Made by a program: the position numbers and the translations under genes. The notes under the pieces are model-generated. The model searched no databases. It worked only from the letters and a program-made list of their open reading frames with translations, and was not told where the DNA came from. A DNA stretch of 64,000 nt from Acidobacteriota bacterium (lineage in GTDB: Bacteria; Acidobacteriota; Vicinamibacteria; Vicinamibacterales; UBA8438): NCBI GenBank assembly GCA_009861545.1, contig VXME01000067.1:1-64000 (forward strand), in the 5' to 3' direction. The first letter of the stretch is position 1. Each line of letters starts with the position of its first letter. Positions 30,819-39,120 of the stretch are shown here, in pieces.

Positions 30819-32132
30819 ATGAACTTGCAGCGCACGCTCGTCGCCCTGTTCGTGCTCGGCACGGTCGCAGCCGCCGCTCCCGGCTACGCGCAGCACGACG
30901 CCGAGGTGACCTATTACAAGGACGTCCTGCCGATCATGCAGGAGAACTGCCAGACCTGCCATCGGCCGTCCGGCTACAACATCAGCGGCCTGATCGCGCC
31001 GATGTCCTTCATGGACTACCGGGAGACCCGGCCCTGGGCGCGCTCCATCGCCCGCAAGGTCGAGTCGCGCGAGATGCCGCCGTGGTTCGCCTCCGCGCCG
31101 CAGGGCGTGTTCGAGAACGAGCGCGGCCTGACCGACGCCGAGATCGACACCATCCTGCAGTGGGTCGACGCCGGCGCTCCCGCGGGCGACAGGGCCGATG
31201 CGCCTCCCGCGGCGCAGTGGGCCGAGGACGCCAACGACGGCTGGTCGCTGGGCACCCCCGACTTCGTGGTGAAGATGCCGGAGCCGTACCTGGTCGAGGA
31301 CGACATCTACGACCTGAACATCACCTTCTACACGAAGCTGACCGAGGACATCCTGCCGGAGGACACCTGGGTCAAGGGCTGGGAGTTCCGCGTCGGCGAC
31401 AATGAGATCACGCACCACATGTGCTCCTCCGTCATCGAGCCGGGCGCCTTCATACCCGAGGGCCCCGCCGAGGAGGAAGGCGCCGACGTCGCCGACAGCC
31501 AGTTGCTGAGCTGCGTCGCCGAGGGCGGCGAGGCGGACATGCTGCCGGAGGGCTTCGGCGTCCTGTTGAAGACGGGGTCGAGCATCTCCTTCAACCTGCA
31601 CTATCACAAGGAGCCGGCCGAGGGCTCGGCCGTGTGGAGCAATCCGCAGATCGCGTTCTTCGTCGCCGACGAGCCGGTCAAGTACAAGGTCATCAACGAC
31701 TCGCTGTCCAACCGCGGGTTCGAGATTCCGCCGAACCACCCGAACTACCGGATCGGGTCGTCGCGCGTGCTCGACAAGGACACGCTGGTGCTGACCTACT
31801 GGCCGCACGCGCACCTGCGAGCGACCGCGTCGCGCTACACCGCGATCTATCCTGACGGCACCGAGGAGCTGCTGCTCGACGTACCGCACTACGACCAGGG
31901 CTGGCAGGTGACCTACAAGTACAAGGAGCCGAAGCTGCTGCCGAAGGGCACCCGCATCGACGTCGACTTCTGGTACGACAACTCGCCGGAGCGCGCTTCG
32001 CGGCAAGGCTTCAACCCGAACCGCTTCGTGGGCCACGGGCCGCGGACCGACGACGAGATGTCGCTCGGGTTCATCGGCTACGCCGAGATCGAAGAGACCG
32101 AGGCGATGCCGGCCACGACCAACAACAACTGA
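30819..32132 (+). CDS. Cytochrome c plus copper monooxygenase-like fusion protein
   Basis: A near-ideal AAGGAGATAT site precedes the ATG. The 437-residue protein has a signal peptide (to about 24, PGYAQ), a class I cytochrome c-like N-terminal part with heme motif CQTCH (44-48) and a possible axial Met in REMPPW (about 86), then two jelly-roll domains like peptidylglycine monooxygenase (PHM). Copper-site candidates are THHM (198-201), HYH (261-263), PHAH (329-332) and the DEM motif (412-414). Such fusions are known in acidobacteria, planctomycetes and Verrucomicrobia with no proven substrate. The gene stands alone and ends at a strong terminator. Confidence 0.8.
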   Translation: MNLQRTLVALFVLGTVAAAAPGYAQHDAEVTYYKDVLPIMQENCQTCHRPSGYNISGLIAPMSFMDYRETRPWARSIARKVESREMPPWFASAPQGVFENERGLTDAEIDTILQWVDAGAPAGDRADAPPAAQWAEDANDGWSLGTPDFVVKMPEPYLVEDDIYDLNITFYTKLTEDILPEDTWVKGWEFRVGDNEITHHMCSSVIEPGAFIPEGPAEEEGADVADSQLLSCVAEGGEADMLPEGFGVLLKTGSSISFNLHYHKEPAEGSAVWSNPQIAFFVADEPVKYKVINDSLSNRGFEIPPNHPNYRIGSSRVLDKDTLVLTYWPHAHLRATASRYTAIYPDGTEELLLDVPHYDQGWQVTYKYKEPKLLPKGTRIDVDFWYDNSPERASRQGFNPNRFVGHGPRTDDEMSLGFIGYAEIEETEAMPATTNNN

Positions 32133-32165
32133 CGAACCCGCCACGGCGGTTCGACATTCTCCAGA

Positions 32166-32202
32166 GGGCGGGGCTGCTTTGGCCCCGCCCTTGTTGTTTT
32201 CT
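32166..32202 (+). terminator. Rho-independent terminator
   Basis: GGGCGGGGC and GCCCCGCCC form perfect 9-base arms around the loop TGCTTTG, followed by TTGTTGTTTTCT. It lies 33 bases after the stop of the cytochrome/monooxygenase-like gene. It is the clearest intrinsic terminator in the window. Confidence 0.95.
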
Positions 32203-32204
32203 CC

Positions 32205-33473
32205 ATGGGATATCGCATGCTCGGAGCCAGTGACGGAGGCGGCGCCGCCCACCCGCGGGGCGGCATCGGAAGCGTTGGGCGCGTATTGATTGCCGCAGGT
32301 GCGGTCTGGTGCCTGACAGCTACGGTCGCCGGCGCGCAGACGCCGGAGCCCAGCAACGAGGCGGACGGCCTCGTGCACGCGTCGCTCACCCTGGAGACCC
32401 AGGGAATCGCCGTGGCGTTTCCACCCGAGCTGCGGGCGGAACACCATGCCTATCAGTGGCTACTCTCCGGAACGGTCGGCTCCCGGGTGAGAGTCGGCAC
32501 GCTGGACGTGCATCGCGCCCTGCGTCTCGGTGCGCTGCAGCCGGACATCGAAGCGATCGAGGCGGAGATCGCGGCCATCGTCGCCGCGCGGCAGGCGGAG
32601 GCCGAGGCCGGCGAGGCAGCGGAATCAGACGAGGACGCCGAGGAAGCGGACGAGTCCGACGAGGAGATGGCGCCGGCCGACCCCGACCTCTGGCTCGTGC
32701 GCGACGCGTCGGGCTGGCAACTGGAGATCCATCCGACCGACGGTGGAGACGTCCGCAGCGTCCCGTTGAGCCATCGCGAAACCGCAACCGCGGCACCGAC
32801 GTTCAGCGCGTCGCTTCACGCAACGGGAGCCGAGACGGGCCGGCTCGCGCTGCGCTGGGGGCGCCACGACTGGAGCGCCGACTTCCGGTTCGAGGAGCTC
32901 CCCGAGACGCCGCGCCAGGCGCGCGTGTCGGGCCGCGGCACCGCTCGTGAGGCGGTGGACTCGAACGAAGCGATCGCGCGCGGCAATCTGCTCTCCGAAC
33001 GGAACGAGACCGCTCTCGTGTTGCCGAACGGTGCGGGCATCACCCTCGTGTACTGGAAGAGCATCGACGTCGAGGACGAGGACTACCCGAACGTGGCGGC
33101 GGCGCGGGACGGCGACATCATCGAGATGATTCGCGCGCCCGTGCTGCGCCTCAAGAGCGACGTCTCGCTACGTTTCGGCAAGACCGATATTCCGACCGGC
33201 AACCTCGCCCCCGGCTTCGCCGGCTTCTACGGCATCTGGCTGCGGAAGGCGGACGACGGGTGGCGGTTCGTGTTCAACCACGAGGCGGACTCCTGGGGCA
33301 CCCAGTACGATTCGGCGTTCGATGTGGCCGAGATCGCGGTCGATTACACGCGCACGGCGGGCTCGTTCCGTCCGCTCGGGGCCACGCTGGTTCCGACCGG
33401 TCCCGACGGGGGGCGAGTGGTCGTGCACTGGGGCCCGCACGAGTGGTCGGCGGACTTCGTCGTCAGCGAATGA
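32205..33473 (+). CDS. Secreted protein with duplicated DUF2911-like domain
   Basis: The 422-residue product (the ATG at 32217 is an equal choice) has a signal peptide ending near TVAGAQTPEP. Two beta-rich halves each end with a matching motif: ALRWGRHDWSADFRFEELP at about residues 211-229 and VVHWGPHEWSADFVVSE at the C-terminus, which resembles DUF2911 domains. The first half contains a charged Glu/Asp/Ala hinge (EAGEAAESDEDAEEADESDE). Between them are IYWK-type and FGKTDIPTGNLAPGF segments. Function is unknown. It begins three bases after the terminator and may still be its own unit; the next gene is 105 bases away. Confidence 0.7.
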   Translation: MGYRMLGASDGGGAAHPRGGIGSVGRVLIAAGAVWCLTATVAGAQTPEPSNEADGLVHASLTLETQGIAVAFPPELRAEHHAYQWLLSGTVGSRVRVGTLDVHRALRLGALQPDIEAIEAEIAAIVAARQAEAEAGEAAESDEDAEEADESDEEMAPADPDLWLVRDASGWQLEIHPTDGGDVRSVPLSHRETATAAPTFSASLHATGAETGRLALRWGRHDWSADFRFEELPETPRQARVSGRGTAREAVDSNEAIARGNLLSERNETALVLPNGAGITLVYWKSIDVEDEDYPNVAAARDGDIIEMIRAPVLRLKSDVSLRFGKTDIPTGNLAPGFAGFYGIWLRKADDGWRFVFNHEADSWGTQYDSAFDVAEIAVDYTRTAGSFRPLGATLVPTGPDGGRVVVHWGPHEWSADFVVSE

Positions 33474-33578
33474 AGCGGACTCGGTCGGATAGTCGAGTGG
33501 TTCGTCGTTGGACCGAGGCCGGTGCGGCGGCGGACGTGGACCCCGGACAACCGCGGTCCTGAATCGGGAGTGGACATC

Positions 33579-35423
33579 ATGATGCAGCGCAGAACCGTAT
33601 TCCACCTCGTTCTGGCCGGACTGCTGCTGGCCCTGGCTACGACGATGCTGCAGGCCCAGCGTCCCGCCGTGTCCGGGCCGCGCGCCGGGCTGTCGACGGG
33701 ACATCCGCTGACCTCGGCCGCCGCGTTCGAGATCCTGATCCAGGGCGGCAACGCGTTCGACGCGGGCGTGACGGCGATGCTCGTGGGCGGCGTCATCGAG
33801 CAGGACCTGTACGGGCTCGGCGGCGAGTCGCTGGTGCTGGTATACCCCGCCGCCGAGGGCAGGGTCACCTCCGTCGTCGCCCAGGGCTGGGCGCCCAAGG
33901 GAGCCAGCATCGAGTGGTACGAATCGCGGGAACGCGATCTCTTCGGCGAGGGCCTCGACCCGGCCGTCGTCCCCGGCGCGCTCCACGGCGTGCTCACGGT
34001 GCTCGAGCGCTGGGGCACGATGAGCTTCGAGCAGGTCTCGGCCCGCGCCATCGAGTACGCGGAGCACGGGTTCCCGCTGCGCCCGCTCACCGCCCGCGCC
34101 ATCGAGGCGAACCTCGAGTTCATGGAGGCGTGGCCGGACAACCAGCGGTTCTGGCTGAAGCCCGACGGCTCGCTCTACGCGGCGGGCGAGACCATCAAGT
34201 TCCCCACCCTGGCCGCCACGCTGACGAAGATGGTGGAGGCGGAGCGGGCCAACGCGCATCTCGGCCGCGAGCAGGGCATCGCCGCGGCGCGTGATCGCTT
34301 CTACAAGGGCGACATCGCCGAGGAGATGGTCGCCTTCCTGCAGGAGCACGACGCGCCGTTCGAGCTGAGCGACTTCGCCGAGTTCTACTCCCGCGTGGAG
34401 GAACCGACCAGCACCGACTACCGCGGCTACACCATCTACAAGCACGGCTTCAACAGCCAGGGTCCGGTCCTGCTGCAGGCGCTGAACATCCTGGAGGAGT
34501 TCGACCTGCAGGCGATGGGCCACAACAGCCCCGACTACATCCACACCGTCGTAGAGGCGATGAAGCTGGCCTACGCGGACCGCGACACCTACTACGCGGA
34601 CACGGATTTCGTCGACGTGCCGGCCGAGGGCCTGCTCTCCACTTCCTACGCACAGGAGCGCGCGGCTCAGATCGACCCGGCCGTGGCGTCGCGTGCGTTC
34701 CGGGCCGGCGACCCGCTGCCGCACGACCCGAACGTGAACGACTGGCCGTTCTGGGTCGCCGACATTCCGGACGGGGTGGCGGCCAGCGACGCCGACGGAT
34801 CGTTCGTGCCGTCGGCGGGCGGCCTCAAGGACACCACGCACATCGCGGTCATCGACGAGGACGGCAACATCTTCGACGCCACGCCGAGCGGCGGCTGGAC
34901 CGGCGGCGGGGTCATCCTCGGCGACACGGGCATCGGGCTCAGCACCCGCGGCGAGCAGTTCTGGCTCGATCCGGACCGCGCCAACCAGATCCGCCCGCGC
35001 GCCCGCCCGCGCTACACGCTGACCCCGAGCATCGTGTTCAAGGACGGCGAACCGCTGATGGCGATCGGCACGCCGGGCGGCGACAACCAGGATCAGACCA
35101 TCCTGCAGGCGTTCCTGAACGTCGTCGAGTTCTGGGAAGACTGGTACCCCAACCTGCACGACGCGATCGCGTGGCCGCGGGTCCGGACGCAGCACCTGCA
35201 CGGGTCGTTCTGGCCGCACGCGGCCGGCTTCAACCGGATGGACCTCGAAGGGGACATCTCGTCGGAGGTGGCGAACGAGCTGCGCCGCCGGGGACACCAC
35301 GTCAACGAGGTCCGGCCCTTCGGGATGTCCGGCTGCGCCACCGCGGTGCTCATCGATCCCGCGACCGGCAACCGCCTGGCCGCCGGCGACCCGCGGCGCG
35401 ACTGCTACGCGCTGGCGTACTGA
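33579..35423 (+). CDS. Gamma-glutamyltransferase family protein
   Basis: This secreted 614-residue precursor (signal to about residue 27) is a member of the Ntn-hydrolase family that transfers or hydrolyses gamma-glutamyl groups, often glutathione or polyglutamate. The nucleophile is the first Thr of the DTTH motif (Thr419), which becomes the N-terminus of the small subunit after self-cleavage. The large subunit shows GGNAFDAGVTAMLVGGVIEQ and the small subunit TPSGGWTGGGVIL and GTPGGDNQDQ. Two adjacent ATGs lie at 33579 and 33582; GGGAG is upstream. It is followed by a P450 gene 78 bases on. Confidence 0.92.
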   Translation: MMQRRTVFHLVLAGLLLALATTMLQAQRPAVSGPRAGLSTGHPLTSAAAFEILIQGGNAFDAGVTAMLVGGVIEQDLYGLGGESLVLVYPAAEGRVTSVVAQGWAPKGASIEWYESRERDLFGEGLDPAVVPGALHGVLTVLERWGTMSFEQVSARAIEYAEHGFPLRPLTARAIEANLEFMEAWPDNQRFWLKPDGSLYAAGETIKFPTLAATLTKMVEAERANAHLGREQGIAAARDRFYKGDIAEEMVAFLQEHDAPFELSDFAEFYSRVEEPTSTDYRGYTIYKHGFNSQGPVLLQALNILEEFDLQAMGHNSPDYIHTVVEAMKLAYADRDTYYADTDFVDVPAEGLLSTSYAQERAAQIDPAVASRAFRAGDPLPHDPNVNDWPFWVADIPDGVAASDADGSFVPSAGGLKDTTHIAVIDEDGNIFDATPSGGWTGGGVILGDTGIGLSTRGEQFWLDPDRANQIRPRARPRYTLTPSIVFKDGEPLMAIGTPGGDNQDQTILQAFLNVVEFWEDWYPNLHDAIAWPRVRTQHLHGSFWPHAAGFNRMDLEGDISSEVANELRRRGHHVNEVRPFGMSGCATAVLIDPATGNRLAAGDPRRDCYALAY

Positions 35424-35501
35424 CACGGAGACCACCGCCGCATTCGGATGCTGGACACGACCATGGCGCGCCGGCCGTAACGCCGTCCACCCGATTCCGC
35501 G

Positions 35502-36782
35502 ATGCTGGCCGAACTGCGGTCGACGCTACAGTCTCTGGCCGCCGGCGCCGTGGCGTTGCCGGAGTACTGGCGCAGTGGGGTCGTCTACAATCCGCTGTCC
35601 GCCAGGGCGATCCAGGATCCGTATCCCATCTACGCGCGGTTGCGTGCGCACTCCCCGGTGCACCGCAGCCGGCTGCTGGAAGCCTGGGTGTTCACCCGCT
35701 ACGCCGACGTGGAGGCCATCCTTCGCGACTACAAGCGGTTCTCGAACATGCCCTCCAACCGCAGGGCGCCGCGGCGGCGACAGATGGCCGTGCCGCCGCG
35801 GGCGGACTGGACCATGCTGTTCTTCGACCCGCCCGAACATACCCGCCTGCGAGCGCTGGTCAACCAGGCGTTCACGCCGCGGGCTGTGGCTGCCCTGGAA
35901 CCGCATATCCGGACGATCATGGGGGAGCTGCTCGACGACATGGAGGACCCCGCGAGATTCGACCTGATGACGGCGGTGGCCAACCCCCTGCCGGTGATCG
36001 TGATCGCCGAGATGCTGGGGGTGCCGCCCGAAGACCGAGCCCGCTTCAAGCACTGGTCGGATGCGCGCGCGCGACTGCTCGAACCGACGATCACCGCCCA
36101 CGAGAGAGAGCGGGCCGCGGCCGCCGGCGAGTCGCTGGACGCCTACTTCATGCCCATCATCCAGGCCCGGCGCCGTGAGCCCAGAGACGACATCGTCAGC
36201 GCCCTCGCCCAGGCGGAGGAAGAGGGAGATTCCCTCACCGAGCGCGAGATGTTGCTGATGCTGCGCCTCCTGCTGATTGCCGGTAACGAGACCACCACGA
36301 ACCTGATCGGCAACGGCGTGCTGGCGCTGCTGCGGCACCCGGAGCAACTCGCGCTTCTGCGGGAGGACCCGAGCCGGATACCGGCGGCAGTCGAAGAGTT
36401 GCTGCGTTTCGACACCCCGGTGCAGCTCGATATCCGGGCCGTGCTGGAAGACTGCGAGATGCACGGCGTTGCGCTGCGGCGCGGCGACGGCGCCATCCTC
36501 GCCATCGGCGCGGCCAACCGCGACCCGGAGGTGTTCGACGACCCGGAGCGGCTCGACGTCCTGCGTTCCCAGGGCAGCAACATCTCGTTCGGACGCGGCG
36601 TCCACCACTGCATCGGCGCGCCCCTGGCCCGCCTGGAGGGACGCATCGCCCTGGAGATGCTCCTGGAGCGCTATTCGTCGCTGCGGCTGCTCACGGACCG
36701 CCCCACATTCCGCCGAGGGGTCGTGCTGCGCGGGCTCGAGTCGCTGCCGGTCGCCGCCGTCCCGGCCTCGAGGACCTGTTGA
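35502..36782 (+). CDS. Cytochrome P450
   Basis: This 426-residue soluble bacterial P450 has the I-helix AGNETTT (260-266), the K-helix E-x-x-R in EELLR (299-302) and the heme-binding FGRGVHHCIGAPLAR with the Cys at 370, the axial ligand. EHTRLRALVNQAFTPR is the C-helix segment that contacts heme propionates. It would hydroxylate a small lipid or terpenoid-like substrate, which cannot be told from sequence. A redox partner is not encoded nearby. The stop overlaps the TTG of the next gene, showing coupling to a membrane protein. Confidence 0.93.
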   Translation: MLAELRSTLQSLAAGAVALPEYWRSGVVYNPLSARAIQDPYPIYARLRAHSPVHRSRLLEAWVFTRYADVEAILRDYKRFSNMPSNRRAPRRRQMAVPPRADWTMLFFDPPEHTRLRALVNQAFTPRAVAALEPHIRTIMGELLDDMEDPARFDLMTAVANPLPVIVIAEMLGVPPEDRARFKHWSDARARLLEPTITAHERERAAAAGESLDAYFMPIIQARRREPRDDIVSALAQAEEEGDSLTEREMLLMLRLLLIAGNETTTNLIGNGVLALLRHPEQLALLREDPSRIPAAVEELLRFDTPVQLDIRAVLEDCEMHGVALRRGDGAILAIGAANRDPEVFDDPERLDVLRSQGSNISFGRGVHHCIGAPLARLEGRIALEMLLERYSSLRLLTDRPTFRRGVVLRGLESLPVAAVPASRTC

Positions 36783-37093
36783 GATCGCCACGGGCGGCCC
36801 TGGTGAGAACCATCCTCACGGCGGTCGCCCTCCACGGCGTGTTCACGGTCGGCCTCCCGGCGCTGATCCTCCAGCGTGCCCAGCGGATCCCTCAACTCGC
36901 GGCGGACGTCGGGCAACTTCGTTGGCTGGGAGCGGCGCTGGCGGTCTTCGGCATCTACCTCTACGTGTGGTCGGCCGCGTGCCTGAAGGAGGAACCGGAC
37001 CTGCGGCGCGTCTTCGGAGCGCAATTCGATGCCTACTGCCGCAAGGTGCCCAGGTGGATTCCGCGGCTGCGCCGTTCCACCCGCCGAACGTGA
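36779..37093 (+). CDS. Shortened isoprenylcysteine methyltransferase-like membrane protein
   Basis: A TTG at 36779 overlaps the P450 stop (TTGA). The 104-residue protein has two membrane segments (VRTILTAVALHGVFTVGLPA and LGAALAVFGIYLYVWSA) and ends EEPDLRRVFGAQFDAYCRKV followed by PRWIPRL, the C-terminal signature of the ICMT/phospholipid methyltransferase superfamily. Full-length relatives have about 150-200 residues with a central Gly-Thr-Pro and Arg-His-Pro region that binds the methyl donor; here the N-terminal membrane part runs straight into the tail, so that region is missing. It may be an in-frame deletion remnant or a structural partner of the P450. Confidence 0.6.
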   Translation: MRSPRAALVRTILTAVALHGVFTVGLPALILQRAQRIPQLAADVGQLRWLGAALAVFGIYLYVWSAACLKEEPDLRRVFGAQFDAYCRKVPRWIPRLRRSTRRT

Positions 37094-37105
37094 TCCCACC
37101 CACCC

Positions 37106-37513
37106 TCAATCGCGCCGCAGTCTGTTTACGAGGTCGCGAGGACGCACGACCGTAACGCCTCGCCACGAGGAGACAGCGAGAAAGTCGAGATCGCCGCTCA
37201 CGACATACTTGGCCTTCCCCGCCACTGCACAGGCGAGAAACTTGTCGTCGTCCGCGTCCCGGCAGACTGCTTCCGGAAGAGGCGGCGCCACAACCAGCCT
37301 CGCCGCGGCGGCAACCAGCTCCAGTGCCGGCCCAAGCTCTACGTCCGGAAACTGCCGAGACAGCCGGTCACCGACCCGGACGTATTCCGCAACGATTTCT
37401 CGAGAGACAAGAACGTCGATCACGCCGTCGCGCCAAGCGGACAGGACGTTTCTTGGAGCACCGCCGAAGAACACCCCCGACACGAAGACGTTCGTGTCGA
37501 CGACGACTCTCAC
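37106..37513 (-). CDS. PIN-domain toxin
   Basis: The 135-residue protein has the PIN fold: RVVVDTNVFVSGVFFGGAP at the N-terminus, then REIVAEYVRVGDRL, then RDADDDKFLACAVAGKAKYV with the second and third acid clusters, and VVSGDLDFLAV. It belongs to the 'putative toxin component, PIN family' group, which cleaves RNA. Its ATG overlaps the stop of the antitoxin gene by 4 bases (ATGA), as usual for such pairs. It converges with the P450/methyltransferase-like genes. Confidence 0.92.
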   Translation of the reverse strand: MRVVVDTNVFVSGVFFGGAPRNVLSAWRDGVIDVLVSREIVAEYVRVGDRLSRQFPDVELGPALELVAAAARLVVAPPLPEAVCRDADDDKFLACAVAGKAKYVVSGDLDFLAVSSWRGVTVVRPRDLVNRLRRD

Positions 37514-37776
37514 GTCGAGCGCACGGCCTCGATTGCTGCCGCAACATCCGACCGACGCATGCCGGCGCGGCGTGCGGCCTCACGTGCGCGTGTGACGATC
37601 GCGTCGAAATCTCGCATGGCCGGCGCACGGACCCGTTGGAGCACAATCGTGTCGACATCGCCGAGGACGACGAACTCGGCGCCAGGATCGAGCCCCAACT
37701 GCCGCCGGATCGCCTCTGGAATGACGACCTGCCCCTTCGAGGACAGTCTCGTCGTGGTCACGTCCTTCATGCCCAT
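37510..37776 (-). CDS. AbrB/MazE-type antitoxin
   Basis: The 88-residue protein has the swapped-hairpin AbrB domain (residues 5-50: TTRLSSKGQVVIPEAIRRQL, GLDPGAEFVVLG) and a C-terminal helix for toxin binding (DFDAIVTRAREAARRAGM). It would hold the PIN toxin in check and repress its own promoter; a perfect palindrome lies 8 bases upstream. Start codons at 37776 and 37770 are both possible. Confidence 0.9.
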   Translation of the reverse strand: MGMKDVTTTRLSSKGQVVIPEAIRRQLGLDPGAEFVVLGDVDTIVLQRVRAPAMRDFDAIVTRAREAARRAGMRRSDVAAAIEAVRST

Positions 37777-37783
37777 GCCGGTA

Positions 37784-37797
37784 TCTTACCAGTAAGA
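37784..37797. promoter_or_regulatory. 14-bp palindrome upstream of antitoxin gene
   Basis: TCTTAC-CA-GTAAGA is a perfect inverted repeat with 6-base arms and a 2-base centre, ending 8 bases before the antitoxin ATG. Autoregulation by AbrB-type antitoxins at such sites is the rule. Confidence 0.6.
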
Positions 37798-37804
37798 GAG
37801 TGCC

Positions 37805-38947
37805 TCATCCCCCGGCTTCCGGGCGGGGCACCATGGGGCGGGCGGCTGGCGCCGCGCGCCGGGTGCGCGGCCCGTTCATCACCGTCCCGATCACGGTGTA
37901 GCGCACGCCCACCTGGTAGACGACCAGCAGACCGGCGACGATCGTCGCGCTGATCAGCAGGAACTTCGCGTGGATGTTGATCGGCCAGGTCACGACCAGC
38001 ATCTGCGCGGCGATCACGAGCGGCAGATGGGTCAGGTAGAGCCAGTAGGAGGCATCCGACAGATAGCGCACCCAGAATCGTTCCCGCGCGAAGATCCAGC
38101 GAAAAAGCCCCATCGATCCGAAGCACATCAGCCACGCGAAGGCGACCTGCACCACCGCGGCCACGGCCCAGACCCAAGGCGCGCCCGTGTACTCGAACCC
38201 CTCGTCGTAAAGGAGGGCCACGCCGGCGGGAAGCAGCAGCAACAGGGAGGGCACGATGGCGACGGCCCACCAGCGCCGCACCGCGATGTCCCGCTGGCGG
38301 AAGAACACGCCGAACGCGAAGAACGCGGCGTAGTATGCGAACACGCGGCCGGCGGGGAGCAGGCCGTCTTCCGTGTCGGGACCGAACGCCAGCTCGTGCA
38401 TCACGTATTGCGGTACGACGGTCAGCGGCACCAGCAGCCACCACGCCGGATGGCGGAACGTCAGCCCCAGCCTGACGGCGACGGTGAACGTGGCCGCAAA
38501 CAACAGCAGGTACCACAGGAACCAGAGATGGTGCAGCCCGCCCGCCCACGCCAGCAGCCAGTCGAGCGGCCCAAAGTCGGCGCCGGCTTCCAGCCAGACG
38601 ATGGCCGGGACGACGGTGAACATGCCGGCCACCAGCGGGAGGCCGAGGCGATTCAGACGATGCCGCCACAGGCGCTGCAGCCCGCGCGACTGCCACAGCA
38701 TCGCCGTGAAGAAGCCGCTGAGCAGGAAGAACAGCGGCATCCGGAAGCCGTGAATCAAGGACAGGATCCAGGCATAGACGTTGGCTTCCGGCGCGGTCTC
38801 CCAGGCCCACGCCTCGTGCACCGGCCAGTACTCGACCGGCACGAGAAAGACTCCCGCGTGCAGCAGGATCCCCAGCAGCATGGCGAAGCCCCGCAGCGCG
38901 TCGAGATCGTGAAACCGCGTCGTGTTGGTGCCGGCCTGTGTCGCCAT
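37805..38947 (-). CDS. Acyltransferase 3 family membrane protein
   Basis: This 380-residue protein has about ten membrane segments. The N-terminus RFHDLDALRGFAMLLGILLH contains the conserved Asp-x-x-Arg-Gly of acyltransferase 3 proteins, followed by VYAWILSLIHGFRMPLFFLL with the Phe-x-x-SG motif SGFFTAML. FWVRYLSDASYWLYLTHLPL at the C-terminal part is also typical. It most resembles OpgC-like transferases that add succinyl or acyl groups to glucans or other surface glycans. The ATG at 38947 is chosen because the family begins with a short cytoplasmic stretch; the frame is open further upstream. Confidence 0.85.
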   Translation of the reverse strand: MATQAGTNTTRFHDLDALRGFAMLLGILLHAGVFLVPVEYWPVHEAWAWETAPEANVYAWILSLIHGFRMPLFFLLSGFFTAMLWQSRGLQRLWRHRLNRLGLPLVAGMFTVVPAIVWLEAGADFGPLDWLLAWAGGLHHLWFLWYLLLFAATFTVAVRLGLTFRHPAWWLLVPLTVVPQYVMHELAFGPDTEDGLLPAGRVFAYYAAFFAFGVFFRQRDIAVRRWWAVAIVPSLLLLLPAGVALLYDEGFEYTGAPWVWAVAAVVQVAFAWLMCFGSMGLFRWIFARERFWVRYLSDASYWLYLTHLPLVIAAQMLVVTWPINIHAKFLLISATIVAGLLVVYQVGVRYTVIGTVMNGPRTRRAAPAARPMVPRPEAGG

Positions 38948-39053
38948 AGCCCGAAAATCCTCGCCTGACGCTCCGCTTTGCGCCCAGCCAAGCCTGTCCA
39001 GAAGTCTACGCCGTTCGACGGCGCAGCCCGCCGGCTCGATTGTAGAAGATGGA

Positions 39054-39082
39054 TCGACCGGCCGGCGGATTGTCTCTATAAT
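39054..39082 (+). promoter_or_regulatory. Candidate sigma-70 promoter of quinoprotein gene
   Basis: TCGACC and a perfect TATAAT (39077-39082) lie 17 bases apart, 39 bases before the quinoprotein start. The ribosome-binding site is GAGGTG. The spacing and the -10 box fit well; the -35 box has four of six matches. Confidence 0.55.
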
Positions 39083-39120
39083 GCCGACCCACGGCAAACC
39101 CGTCCGAGCGAGGTGCGATC

